Assembly: GCA_005889275.1 (NCBI GenBank)
Contig: VBFI01000060.1
Span: forward strand, 1 to 42,918
Length of the DNA: 42,918 bases
Origin: Chloroflexota bacterium
Lineage (GTDB): Bacteria; Chloroflexota; Limnocylindria; P2-11E
Direction of reading: 5' to 3'
Below are positions 23,812 to 30,865 of the stretch, piece by piece. The notes under the pieces were generated by a model. The model did not search any database. It was not told the DNA's origin and was given only the letters and a program-made list of their open reading frames with translations. The position numbers and the translations under genes were made by a program. Positions within the stretch are counted from its first letter, which is position 1, and every line of letters starts with the position of its first letter.

Positions 23812-24690
23812 ATGCTCGAACAGGTCTACAACGCGATCTTCATCGGCAGCATCTACGCGCTCTTCGCGGTCGGCTTCGCGCTCGTGTTCAGTGTCCTGGA
23901 CATCCTGAACCTCGCCCATCCGACGGTCTTCATGCTCGGCGCATTCGTCGCGCTCTTCGCGATCGCGACTCTCGGCCTCCCCTGGTACGTCGCGATCGTG
24001 TTGGCGTTCGTCGCGACGGGACTCTTCGGGATCCTTCTCGACCGCATCGCGTTCGCGCCGCTGCGACGACGCGGCGCGCCACAGCTCTCGACGATGATCT
24101 CGAGCATCGCCGTGACCCTGGTCGTGGTCCGGCTCGTCGAGCTTCGCTACGGCGGTGACTTCATCACGTTCCCCCGCGGGACGGTCCCGTCCTTCCTGAT
24201 TCAGATCGGCGACGCCACCCTCGAAGGGATTCGCGTCGTGATCATCGCGACCGCCCTCGTGCTCATGGCGGGCCTCACGTACCTCATCCGCTCGACCTCG
24301 ATCGGTCGGGACATTCGCGCGCTCGCCGAGAACCCGCGCGCGGCGCGGATCCTGGGAGTCGACATCGAGCGGGCGGTCGCGGCTACGTTCTTCGTCTCGT
24401 CGGGTCTCGGCGGCCTGGCGGGAGCGCTCCTCGCGTTCGCTTACGACTCGCTCGACTCAAAGATGGGCCTCTCGCTCGAGCTCCGCGCGTTCACGGTCAT
24501 GGTCGTCGGCGGCATGGGCAGCCTCCCGGGCGCGGTGATCGGCGCGTACGTGCTCGCGTTCGGTGAGGTCGGCAGCCTCGTCTATCTCCCGGCCGAGCTG
24601 CGCGACGCGTTCGCCTTCGGTCTCCTCTTCCTCGTGCTCATCGCGCGGCCGACCGGGCTTCTCGGTCAGCGGAACGCGGACCGCGTCTGA
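23812..24690 (+). CDS. livH: Branched-chain amino acid ABC transporter permease (LivH)
   Basis: A 292-residue inner-membrane protein with about eight helices. The start region YNAIFIGSIYALFAVGFALVFSVLDILNLAHPTVFMLG is characteristic of LivH. The ATPase-contact loop includes RSTSIGRDIRALAENPRAARILGVDIERAVAATF, and the C-terminal part GGMGSLPGAVIGAYVLAFGEV matches family members. It lies 3 bp upstream of livM. The ATG at 23812 directly follows TCTAAAAGG, which offers only a poor ribosome site. It would form the membrane channel together with LivM, whose gene is broken here. Confidence 0.92.
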   Translation: MLEQVYNAIFIGSIYALFAVGFALVFSVLDILNLAHPTVFMLGAFVALFAIATLGLPWYVAIVLAFVATGLFGILLDRIAFAPLRRRGAPQLSTMISSIAVTLVVVRLVELRYGGDFITFPRGTVPSFLIQIGDATLEGIRVVIIATALVLMAGLTYLIRSTSIGRDIRALAENPRAARILGVDIERAVAATFFVSSGLGGLAGALLAFAYDSLDSKMGLSLELRAFTVMVVGGMGSLPGAVIGAYVLAFGEVGSLVYLPAELRDAFAFGLLFLVLIARPTGLLGQRNADRV

Positions 24691-24692
24691 AC

Positions 24693-25393
24693 GTGGACGC
24701 GATCGCGGACTTCCTCTCGGCCTATTCGACGCTCATCGCGCTCGTCGGCGTGAACGCGCTCCTCGCGCTCTCCGTGTGGATCACGCTCTACGCGGGCCAG
24801 CTCACGCTCGGCAACGCCGCGTTCATGGGGATCGGCGCGTATGTCTCCGCCCTGCTCGGCCGGCACCTCGGGATGCCGTTCCCGCTCGCGCTCGGCCTCG
24901 GCGCTCTCGCGGCGGGGGTGCTGGCGGTCCCGCTCGGCCTCACCGTGTTCCGGCTGCGCGGTGTGTACCTGGCCATCGCCACGCTCGCGTTCGGAGAGAG
25001 GACGAGAGCGCCGCGGCGAGCCAGGGGATCGCGATCCGCCGCTACAAGCTGGGGGCGTTCGTCGCCGGGGCGCTCATCGCGGCGTGGGCCGGCGGCCTCT
25101 CGGCCCATGTCACCTTCTCGATCGACCCGAACGACTTCGCGTTCTCGAAGGCGGTGCAGATCCTGGTGTTCGCCGTCGTCGGCGGTCTTCCGAACGTGGC
25201 CGGCCCGATCCTCGGGGCGGCGCTCCTCACGGCGCTCCCCGAGATCCTGCGGCCGCTCAAGGATTACCGCGACATCTTCCAGGGCGCGATCCTGCTGTTC
25301 GTGATCATCTTCCTGCCCCGCGGGCTCGTCACCGTCGCGCAGCTGCGGCGCACGCGACGTCTGCAGAAGATCGGGGCCGCCGATGTTGCTTGA
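24693..25393 (+). pseudogene. livM: livM permease gene with internal deletion and frameshift
   Basis: The reading frame starts at GTG 24693 (MDAIADFLSAYSTLIALVGVNALLAL) and follows LivM through GVYLAIATLAFGE to about 24998. There it should continue with IVR and roughly 75-85 more residues. Instead it jumps, in another frame, to REDESAAASQGIAIRRYKLGAFVAG, the later cytoplasmic loop, and then runs normally through VVGGLPNVAGPILGAALLTALPE to the end at 25393. Total coding length is about 233 codons against about 310-330 for the family. The junction contains GAGAG, which could come from either side, as in a microhomology deletion. The flanking liv genes are intact. Confidence 0.85.
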
Positions 25394-26138
25394 GACTCTG
25401 GGCCTCTCGCGATCGTTCGGTGGAGTCCGAGCGGTCGCGGGCGTCGATCTCGTGATCGCGCCGGCGCAGGTCTTCGGGCTGATCGGCCCCAACGGTGCGG
25501 GCAAGACGACGTTCGTCAACATCGTCTCCGGCCACCTCCGCCCGGACGCCGGAACGGTCCACTTCGCGCAGGGCGACGTCACGGGGCTCGCCCCGCACGT
25601 CCTCGCCCGCCTTGGCATCGCGAGGACCTTCCAGGGCGTGCGTCTTTTCAAAGGACTCACCGTCCTCGAGAACGTCCTCGTCGGCCGGCACGCGCGGATG
25701 CGCCCCGACGCGCTCCGGCGCCTCTGGCCCCGAGGCGCTCCCGATCTCGCCGACCGCGAGATCGCCCGGTCGCTGCTCGATCGCATGGGGCTCGCCGCCC
25801 GCGCCGGCGCGCTCGCCGGCGAGCTCGCGTACGGCGACCAGCGGCGCCTGGAGATCGCGCGGGCCCTTGCCTCCGAGCCAAGGCTCCTCATCCTCGACGA
25901 GCCCGCGGCGGGGATGAACCCGGCCGAAAGCAGCGGGCTGCGCGGGCTCATGCGCGACCTCGCCCTAAACGGCCTCACGATCCTGCTCATCGAGCACGAC
26001 GTACGGCTCGTGATGGGGGCCTGCGACCGCGTCGCGGTGCTCAATTTCGGTCGCAAGATCGCCGAGGGTACGCCGGCCGAGGTGCAGCGAAATCCCGCGG
26101 TGCGCGAGGCCTACCTCGGCGCCGAGGACGTCGCGTGA
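25383..26138 (+). CDS. livG: Branched-chain amino acid ABC transporter ATPase (LivG)
   Basis: A 251-residue ATPase. Walker A is GPNGAGKTT at residues 35-43, the Q-loop is ARTFQGVRLF, the signature-type segment is ELAYGDQRRLEIARAL (LAYGDQR is the LivG form of LSGGQ), Walker B is LLILDEPAAGMNP, and the H-loop is LIEHDVRLVMG. The C-terminal ILNFGRKIAEGTPAEVQRNPAVREAYLG-like end is typical. The ATG start overlaps the end of livM by 11 bp, and the livF start overlaps its stop by 4 bp. Confidence 0.93.
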   Translation: MLLETLGLSRSFGGVRAVAGVDLVIAPAQVFGLIGPNGAGKTTFVNIVSGHLRPDAGTVHFAQGDVTGLAPHVLARLGIARTFQGVRLFKGLTVLENVLVGRHARMRPDALRRLWPRGAPDLADREIARSLLDRMGLAARAGALAGELAYGDQRRLEIARALASEPRLLILDEPAAGMNPAESSGLRGLMRDLALNGLTILLIEHDVRLVMGACDRVAVLNFGRKIAEGTPAEVQRNPAVREAYLGAEDVA

Positions 26139-26833
26139 CCACGATGCTCGAGATCGCGGACCTGTATATCCGTTACGGCGCGGTCGAGGCCGTGCATGGG
26201 ATCTCCTTCGCGGTCGCGCAGGGCGAGGTCACCGCGCTCATCGGTGCGAACGGTGCGGGCAAGTCCAGCACCCTCGCGGCGATCAGCGGCCTCGTCGCCG
26301 CCGCCGGGAGCATTCGCTTCGTCGGGCGTGACATCCGGGGAATGCCGCCGCACGAGATCGTCCGTGCCGGGATCGTTCAGGTGCCGGAGGGTCGCGAGAT
26401 CCTCGCGCGGATGACCGTCGAGGAGAACCTGCTCCTGGGCGCGCGGGGACGGGACGCCCGCGGGCTGCGATCGGCGTACGAGCGCTTCCCGATACTCGCC
26501 GAGCGGCGCTCGCTCCTCGCGGGCATGCTCTCGGGCGGCGAGCAGCAGATGCTCGCCATCGCGCGCGCGCTGCTCGCCGCGCCGCGGCTGCTCCTCCTCG
26601 ACGAACCGTCCCTCGGGCTCGCGCCGATCGTGGTCGCGCGCGTCTTCGAGACGCTCGCCGATCTGCGGCGGCAGGGGACCACCATGCTCCTCGTGGAACA
26701 GAACGCCCTTCGCGCGCTCCGCCTCGCCGACCACGCCCACGTCATGGAGCTCGGGCGAATCGTGATGTCCGGCACGGGCGCGGCGCTGCTTCGCGACGAA
26801 GCGGTGGCGCGGACCTACCTCGGCGTCGCCTAG
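26135..26833 (+). CDS. livF: Branched-chain amino acid ABC transporter ATPase (LivF)
   Basis: A 232-residue ATPase paired with LivG. Walker A is GANGAGKSS near residue 38, the Q-loop region QVPEGREILARMTVEENL is diagnostic of LivF, the signature is LSGGEQQMLAIARAL, Walker B is LLLLDEPSLGLAP, and the H-loop segment is LLVEQNALRAL. It starts with GTG, 4 bp inside livG. It ends the liv operon: its TAG lies in the tetranucleotide CTAG shared with the stop codon of the convergent pheA, leaving no room for an intrinsic terminator between them. Confidence 0.93.
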   Translation: MTTMLEIADLYIRYGAVEAVHGISFAVAQGEVTALIGANGAGKSSTLAAISGLVAAAGSIRFVGRDIRGMPPHEIVRAGIVQVPEGREILARMTVEENLLLGARGRDARGLRSAYERFPILAERRSLLAGMLSGGEQQMLAIARALLAAPRLLLLDEPSLGLAPIVVARVFETLADLRRQGTTMLLVEQNALRALRLADHAHVMELGRIVMSGTGAALLRDEAVARTYLGVA

Positions 26834-27714
26834 TCGGGCTCGAGCACCTCGGTCGCGGCCGGGTACGTTCCGAGCTGCTGGATCCACTCGCAGCACGTGC
26901 GCATGAGCGCGAGCGCCTCGCGGGCCGGCCACTTGTTCGGGTCGCCCTCGAAGTCGAGATAGAAAACGTAGTCCCAGGGAGCCGCGCGGCTGGGGCGCGA
27001 CTCGATCTTGCTCAGCTGGATCCACGCCGTGGCGAACGGCTGGAGCGAACGGACGAGGCTGCCCGGAAGGTTCGCGGCCTTGTACACCAGACTCGTCTTG
27101 AGAGAGCCCTTGCGGAGCGACGCCGGGATCTGCTCCGCGACCCTCGCGTCCCCATCCCGGGCGAGGGCGAAGAACCTCGTGAAGTTGTCGCGCGAGGTCT
27201 CGATCGACTCGGCGAGGATGTCCAAGCCGTACCGCGCCGCCGCGCGGCGGCTCGCGACCGCGGCGACCTCCGGGTCCGCCGCCGCGGCCACCTCCGCCGC
27301 GGCGCCGGCCGTGTCGAAGGCGACGTCTGGCCGGATCGCGTGCGTGCTCAGGAATTCCTCGACCTGCGCGAGCGCCTGAGGGTGGGATCGCGCGATGCGA
27401 ACCCCCTCGAGTCGCGCTCCGGTTACCCCGAGCAGCGAGTGGCGCACTCGCAGGATGAGCTCGCCGATGACCTTCGCGCGCTCGTGATGGCGGAGCAGGT
27501 CGTAGACGTCGGCGACCGAACCAGCGTGGGTGTTTTCGACCGGAACCACGGCCGCGCTCACTTCGTCGGCCTCGAGAGCCGCGAATACCTCGGCGAACGT
27601 CCGTCGCGGGATGAGCGCGGCGCCCGGAAAGAGCGCGGCCGCGGCGGCCTCGGAGAACGCGCCGGCGAGACCCTGGTAGGCGACCTGGCTCAGCGGTACA
27701 CCGCCGTGCGCCAC
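26830..27714 (-). CDS. pheA: Prephenate dehydratase (PheA) with ACT domain
   Basis: A 294-residue enzyme converting prephenate to phenylpyruvate, the step before transamination in phenylalanine synthesis. The catalytic domain begins VAYQGLAGAFSEAAA near residue 11, has PVENTHAGSV and carries the motif DNFTRFF at 176-182. The C-terminal ACT domain (about 205-280) has LPGSLVRSLQPFATAWIQLSKIESRPSR, the Phe-binding ESRP element, so feedback inhibition by phenylalanine is expected. GTG 27714 is chosen because it directly precedes the domain and overlaps the ilvE end by 25 bp; the longer track start lies in ilvE antisense context. It is downstream of ilvE in the attenuated operon. Confidence 0.92.
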   Translation of the reverse strand: MAHGGVPLSQVAYQGLAGAFSEAAAAALFPGAALIPRRTFAEVFAALEADEVSAAVVPVENTHAGSVADVYDLLRHHERAKVIGELILRVRHSLLGVTGARLEGVRIARSHPQALAQVEEFLSTHAIRPDVAFDTAGAAAEVAAAADPEVAAVASRRAAARYGLDILAESIETSRDNFTRFFALARDGDARVAEQIPASLRKGSLKTSLVYKAANLPGSLVRSLQPFATAWIQLSKIESRPSRAAPWDYVFYLDFEGDPNKWPAREALALMRTCCEWIQQLGTYPAATEVLEPD

Positions 27715-28661
27715 TCCGCGTGGCTCTTGTCGTCCCCGCGCGCGATCGCGAAGTAGAGGTCGCCGATCCGCTTGGCGATCGGGCCGATCGCCCCGTCGCC
27801 AACCGGTCGCCGGTCGATCTCGACGCACGGCGCGACCTGCGCGCCCGTTCCACAGAAGAACACCTCGTCCGCGACGTAGAGCTCGGTCCGGTCGATGACT
27901 CGCTCCTCTGTGGGGATCCCAAGCTCCTTTGCGAGCGTGAGGATCGATTCGCGCGTCACGCCTTCGAGGATGTCCGCGGTGACCGGCGGAGTCGTGAGGA
28001 CACCCTCGCGGACCATGAAGACGTTGGCACCGCCGCCCTCCGACACATGACCGTCGGCCGTGAGGAAGATCGCCTCGTCGGCTTCGTAGTCGTGCGCCTC
28101 GTCGACCGCGAGGGCGGTGTTGATGTACGCCCCGGTGAGCTTGCCGCGCGCCGGGATCGCGTCGTCGGCCGTTCGCCGCCAGCTGGAAGTCCGCGCCGCG
28201 AGGCCGCCGGTCGGGAGATACGCGCCCAGCGGAAACGCGTAGATGCCGAAGCCGTCGCGCAGACCTCGAAGCGCGACCTTCACGGACCGCGCGGCCTTGA
28301 ACGCGAGCGGTCGAACGTAGACGTCATTTCTGAAGCCGTTCTTTCGCAGAAGCTCGAGGGTCAGCTTCACGAGGCCCTCCGCATCGGCCGGGAGCGTGAC
28401 TCGGAGGATCCGGACGGAGCGCCCCATGCGCTCGTAGTGCTCGCGCAGCCTGAACACGTAGAGCTGCTCCTGCGCCGGATTCCAGTACGCGCGGATTCCT
28501 TCGAACACGCCGGTGCCGTACTGGAGCGCGTGGGTCGCGAGGGACACCTTCGCTTCCGCCATGGGGACGAAGGCGCCGTCGAGGTATGCGATGCCGGTCT
28601 CGGCGATCTCCTGACCGACCGCCGCCACTTCCTTGAGCCGTTGCTCGACCGTGCTCGCCAT
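27690..28661 (-). CDS. ilvE: Branched-chain amino acid aminotransferase (IlvE)
   Basis: A 323-residue fold-type IV PLP enzyme that carries out the last step of isoleucine, valine and leucine synthesis. The substrate region THALQYGTGVFEGIRAYW lies near residue 43, the PLP lysine is K174 in ARGKLTGAYINTA, and the cofactor-binding glutamate lies in GHVSEGGGANVFMV. GTGAQVAPC follows near the C-terminus. A good Shine-Dalgarno, GGAGGT, precedes the ATG by 5 bp. Immediately upstream are an intrinsic-terminator hairpin and a leader ORF rich in Ile, Val, Leu and Phe codons, so transcription into this gene is probably controlled by attenuation. pheA overlaps its end. Confidence 0.95.
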   Translation of the reverse strand: MASTVEQRLKEVAAVGQEIAETGIAYLDGAFVPMAEAKVSLATHALQYGTGVFEGIRAYWNPAQEQLYVFRLREHYERMGRSVRILRVTLPADAEGLVKLTLELLRKNGFRNDVYVRPLAFKAARSVKVALRGLRDGFGIYAFPLGAYLPTGGLAARTSSWRRTADDAIPARGKLTGAYINTALAVDEAHDYEADEAIFLTADGHVSEGGGANVFMVREGVLTTPPVTADILEGVTRESILTLAKELGIPTEERVIDRTELYVADEVFFCGTGAQVAPCVEIDRRPVGDGAIGPIAKRIGDLYFAIARGDDKSHAEWRTAVYR

Positions 28662-28678
28662 CGCGCACCTCCAACAAA

Positions 28679-28702
28679 GAAGCCTCCCATCCGGGAGGCT
28701 TC
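28679..28702 (-). terminator. Attenuator terminator upstream of ilvE
   Basis: On the minus strand, GAAGCCTCCC GGAT GGGAGGCTTC forms a perfect 10-bp stem with a 4-nt loop, followed at once by TTTGTT and then the ilvE Shine-Dalgarno. This is an intrinsic terminator placed inside a 5' leader. Its 5' half (GCCTCC) is complementary to GGAGGC in the end of the leader ORF (28738-28743), which offers an antiterminator pairing. Confidence 0.85.
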
Positions 28703-28725
28703 GCGCCGCTGGTCGTCAGTTCGTG

Positions 28726-28800
28726 TTAGCCGCGCACGCCTCCGTCGCGAGCTCCCGCAAGGAGCTCGCTGAAAATGACGACGACGATCGAGCGCCGCAT
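28726..28800 (-). CDS. Leader peptide of the ilvE-pheA operon (attenuator)
   Basis: A 24-codon ORF, ATG to TAA, absent from the track as a separate ORF. Its centre reads SIVVVIFSELL, that is Ile, Val, Val, Val, Ile, Phe and, after Ser-Glu, Leu-Leu: eight of ten consecutive-region codons are for the amino acids made by IlvE and PheA. The last of these codons fall in a perfect 9-bp hairpin (28747-28769, GCGAGCTCC/GGAGCTCGC). Its distal end contains GGAGGC, able to pair with the terminator's 5' half. A promoter lies 10 bp upstream, so translation is probably leaderless or nearly so. The expected role is to sense charged tRNA levels by ribosome stalling. Confidence 0.85.
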   Translation of the reverse strand: MRRSIVVVIFSELLAGARDGGVRG

Positions 28801-28810
28801 GCAACGACGA

Positions 28811-28839
28811 ACGGTACGGGCTGCGCCGCGGCCGGTCAA
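28811..28839 (-). promoter_or_regulatory. Sigma70-type promoter of the ilvE-pheA operon
   Basis: On the minus strand a -35 box TTGACC (28834-28839) and a -10 box TACCGT (28811-28816) are separated by exactly 17 bp. The predicted transcription start, 6-7 bp after the -10 box, is within a few bases of the leader ATG at 28800. The promoter lies in the 41-bp gap between the ABC-2 permease stop and the leader ORF. Confidence 0.7.
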
Positions 28840-28841
28840 GG

Positions 28842-29549
28842 TCAGATGCGGCCGATCACTTCGCCGCGCTGCCACACCCGTCGCGCGATCTCGAGCGCGC
28901 CGACGTCGAAGAACACAAGGAGCACGCCCACCGCGACGAGCGCCCACCCATCCGCGAGCTGGGACGCGACGACACCGAGACCGCCGAAGACCGCCGCGGA
29001 TATCGCGATGACCAGCCCGGCGAGCTGCTGCGCCGCGCGACTGGACCGCACGCGCGCCGCGACGATCATGGTGACGCTCCCGGTCGTGACGAGGTAGAGA
29101 AGCGACAACACGAGCAGCGCGTAGATGAGCTGCGGCGTGAGCGTATGCGCGATGCGCTCCGCGCCGTACCGGTAGCTCGCGAGGGCGTACGCGGCGGCGA
29201 GGGTGACGGCGCACGCGGCCAGTACCGGCGCGACCATGCCGATGAGCTTACCGAGGACGATGTCGAAGTCACGGATCGGCGCCGCGAGCAGCGGCACGAG
29301 CGTCCCGTTCTCCTTCTCCGCGGTGAACGTGGCGGCGATGAGCGACACACCGGCGAGGGACGGGAAGAAGACGCTCTGCAGCGCGAGTGCGACGATCGTG
29401 GCTTCCCCCGCCTGTCCGCCAGGGAGGCCGCGGTTCCCGAACACGAAAAAGATCGGGATGACCACGAAGATCGCGGTCCGCAGGAGCGACGCCCGGTCGA
29501 GGAAGACCTCCCAGCGGATCTCCCGCCAGGCGATGAGCCACCATTTCAC
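28842..29549 (-). CDS. ABC-2 type transporter permease
   Basis: A 235-residue membrane protein with six predicted helices. The segment TFTAEKENGTLVPLLAAPIRDFDIVLGKLIG near residue 73 is the conserved cytoplasmic element of ABC-2/NatB-type permeases, which contacts the ATPase. Helices at 24-42, 50-70, 105-130, 140-165, 170-195 and 200-220 complete the unit. It overlaps the ATPase gene by 4 bp, giving a one-permease, one-ATPase exporter. A CcmB-like origin is possible because the protein starts WREIRWE-FLDRASLLRTAIF, but no cytochrome c maturation genes are nearby. The exported substrate is unknown. Confidence 0.82.
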   Translation of the reverse strand: MKWWLIAWREIRWEVFLDRASLLRTAIFVVIPIFFVFGNRGLPGGQAGEATIVALALQSVFFPSLAGVSLIAATFTAEKENGTLVPLLAAPIRDFDIVLGKLIGMVAPVLAACAVTLAAAYALASYRYGAERIAHTLTPQLIYALLVLSLLYLVTTGSVTMIVAARVRSSRAAQQLAGLVIAISAAVFGGLGVVASQLADGWALVAVGVLLVFFDVGALEIARRVWQRGEVIGRI

Positions 29550-30469
29550 TGGCGGGCCTCCGCGAGGATCGCGAGGTACGCGTCCTCCAGCGAACGCTCC
29601 TCGGCCGCGAGCGTCACGACCTCGATGCCAGCGTCGAGGAGGGCGCGGAGCGCGGCGCCGTTCGTCCGTCGCGGGTCATCGGTCGCGAAACGAAGAGCGG
29701 CGAGGCCGTCCTCGCTCGCGGCCGGTTGCGCCTCGATCCCGATCCGTGAGAGGGCGTCGCGCGCCGCGCTCGCCTCGCCGGCGAACGCGAGGAGGTAGCT
29801 TGGCTTGCCGCCGGCGCGGATCTCGCTCGTCGCTCCGATCCGAATGACCCGGCCCTTGTACAGGACGACGACCCGATCGGCGATCCGCTGCGCCTCGTCG
29901 AGATCGTGCGTCGTGAGCAGGATCGCGCGATGCCGCGCGCGCAGGGAAACGATGAACGAGCGGAGCGTTTGCGCCATCTCGGGGTCGAGAGCCGTCGCCG
30001 GCTCGTCGAGGAGCAACACCGGCGGGTCGTGCACCAGCGCGCGGGCGATGGCGACTTTCTGGCGCATGCCGCGGGAAAACGCGCCCAGCCTCTTCGCGAG
30101 GACGTCATCGAGGCCGAGCAGCTTCGCGAGCTCGACCGCGCGGTGGTCCGGCGAGCTGACGTCGTACAGGCGCGCGAAGAAGGCCAGGTACTCGAGGAGC
30201 GGCATGCGGTCGTAGAGCGAGGGCTGATCGGTCACGAAGCCGCACCGCGCGCGCACACCGTTCGGGTCCACACGCACGGAGATCCCATCGACCAGGACGT
30301 CGCCTTCGCTCGGCGCCAGGATGCCGCCGATGATCCGGCTCGCCGTGGTCTTGCCGGCCCCGTTCGGGCCGAGCAGGGCGACGATCTCGCCCGGCCTGAC
30401 CTCGAACGAGGCGTCGGCGAGCGCGACGACGCCGTCGAAACGGCGCGTGACGTTCCGGACCTCGATCAC
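29546..30469 (-). CDS. ABC exporter ATP-binding protein (DrrA/NatA type)
   Basis: A 307-residue ATPase. The GTG at 30469 starts it at MIEVRNVTRRFDG; the 140-odd extra residues of the track ORF lie upstream in antisense of other genes. Walker A is GPNGAGKT at residues 34-41, the signature is FSRGMRQKVAIARAL, Walker B is VLLLDEPATALDP, and the H-loop is LLTTHDLDEA. The C-terminal 80 residues are typical of the DrrA/NatA group. A TATCCT box 6 bp before the GTG suggests a leaderless transcript. It is divergent from the small membrane protein gene 30 bp away. Confidence 0.9.
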   Translation of the reverse strand: MIEVRNVTRRFDGVVALADASFEVRPGEIVALLGPNGAGKTTASRIIGGILAPSEGDVLVDGISVRVDPNGVRARCGFVTDQPSLYDRMPLLEYLAFFARLYDVSSPDHRAVELAKLLGLDDVLAKRLGAFSRGMRQKVAIARALVHDPPVLLLDEPATALDPEMAQTLRSFIVSLRARHRAILLTTHDLDEAQRIADRVVVLYKGRVIRIGATSEIRAGGKPSYLLAFAGEASAARDALSRIGIEAQPAASEDGLAALRFATDDPRRTNGAALRALLDAGIEVVTLAAEERSLEDAYLAILAEARQ

Positions 30470-30475
30470 AGAACG

Positions 30476-30492
30476 AGGATATGGGCTAGGTT
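30476..30492. promoter_or_regulatory. Two divergent leaderless-type -10 boxes
   Basis: In the 30-bp gap between divergent genes, TATCCT (minus strand, 30476-30481) ends 6 bp before the ATPase GTG, and TAGGTT (plus strand, 30487-30492) ends 7 bp before the ATG of the small membrane protein. Both match TANNNT at leaderless spacing. No -35 is evident. Confidence 0.35.
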
Positions 30493-30499
30493 CTCGAAC

Positions 30500-30865
30500 A
30501 TGGATGCCGTTCTGTCGCTTCACGGGAGGGTGGCGTACGCCCTGGTCCTCTACTACGTAGCGGTCGGTATCTGGGGCCTGTTCCTCGGGATCCGCGGCAG
30601 CGGACCGTCGCCGGGCTTTCGGGGCGCCATCGCCGTCGCGGTGATCGCGTCGCTCGCGCAGGGCGGGCTGGGGCTCCTCGTGATGCTCTTCTTGCGTCCG
30701 CTCGCCGACGCGCTGCACGCTCTCTATGGCGTGGCGATCGTGCTCGCCATGCCCTTCGCGGTCTCGCTCGTGCGTGACCGTGCCCCGCGGGGTCAGTCGG
30801 TCGCGCTCGGATTCGCCGCCCTCTTCACCGCGGGCCTCGCGATACGCGGCATCATCACGGCATGA
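30500..30865 (+). CDS. Small four-helix membrane protein
   Basis: A 121-residue protein with four hydrophobic segments (about 12-32, 42-65, 70-90 and 97-118) separated by short loops; the first loop is GIRGSGPSPGFR and the last is RDRAPRGQS. The start ATG 30500 is preceded at leaderless spacing by TAGGTT; the long track ORF is antisense to the ABC gene. I do not recognise the family. Its stop overlaps the start of the class V aminotransferase-fold gene by 4 bp (ATGA), so the two are translationally coupled. Confidence 0.7.
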   Translation: MDAVLSLHGRVAYALVLYYVAVGIWGLFLGIRGSGPSPGFRGAIAVAVIASLAQGGLGLLVMLFLRPLADALHALYGVAIVLAMPFAVSLVRDRAPRGQSVALGFAALFTAGLAIRGIITA

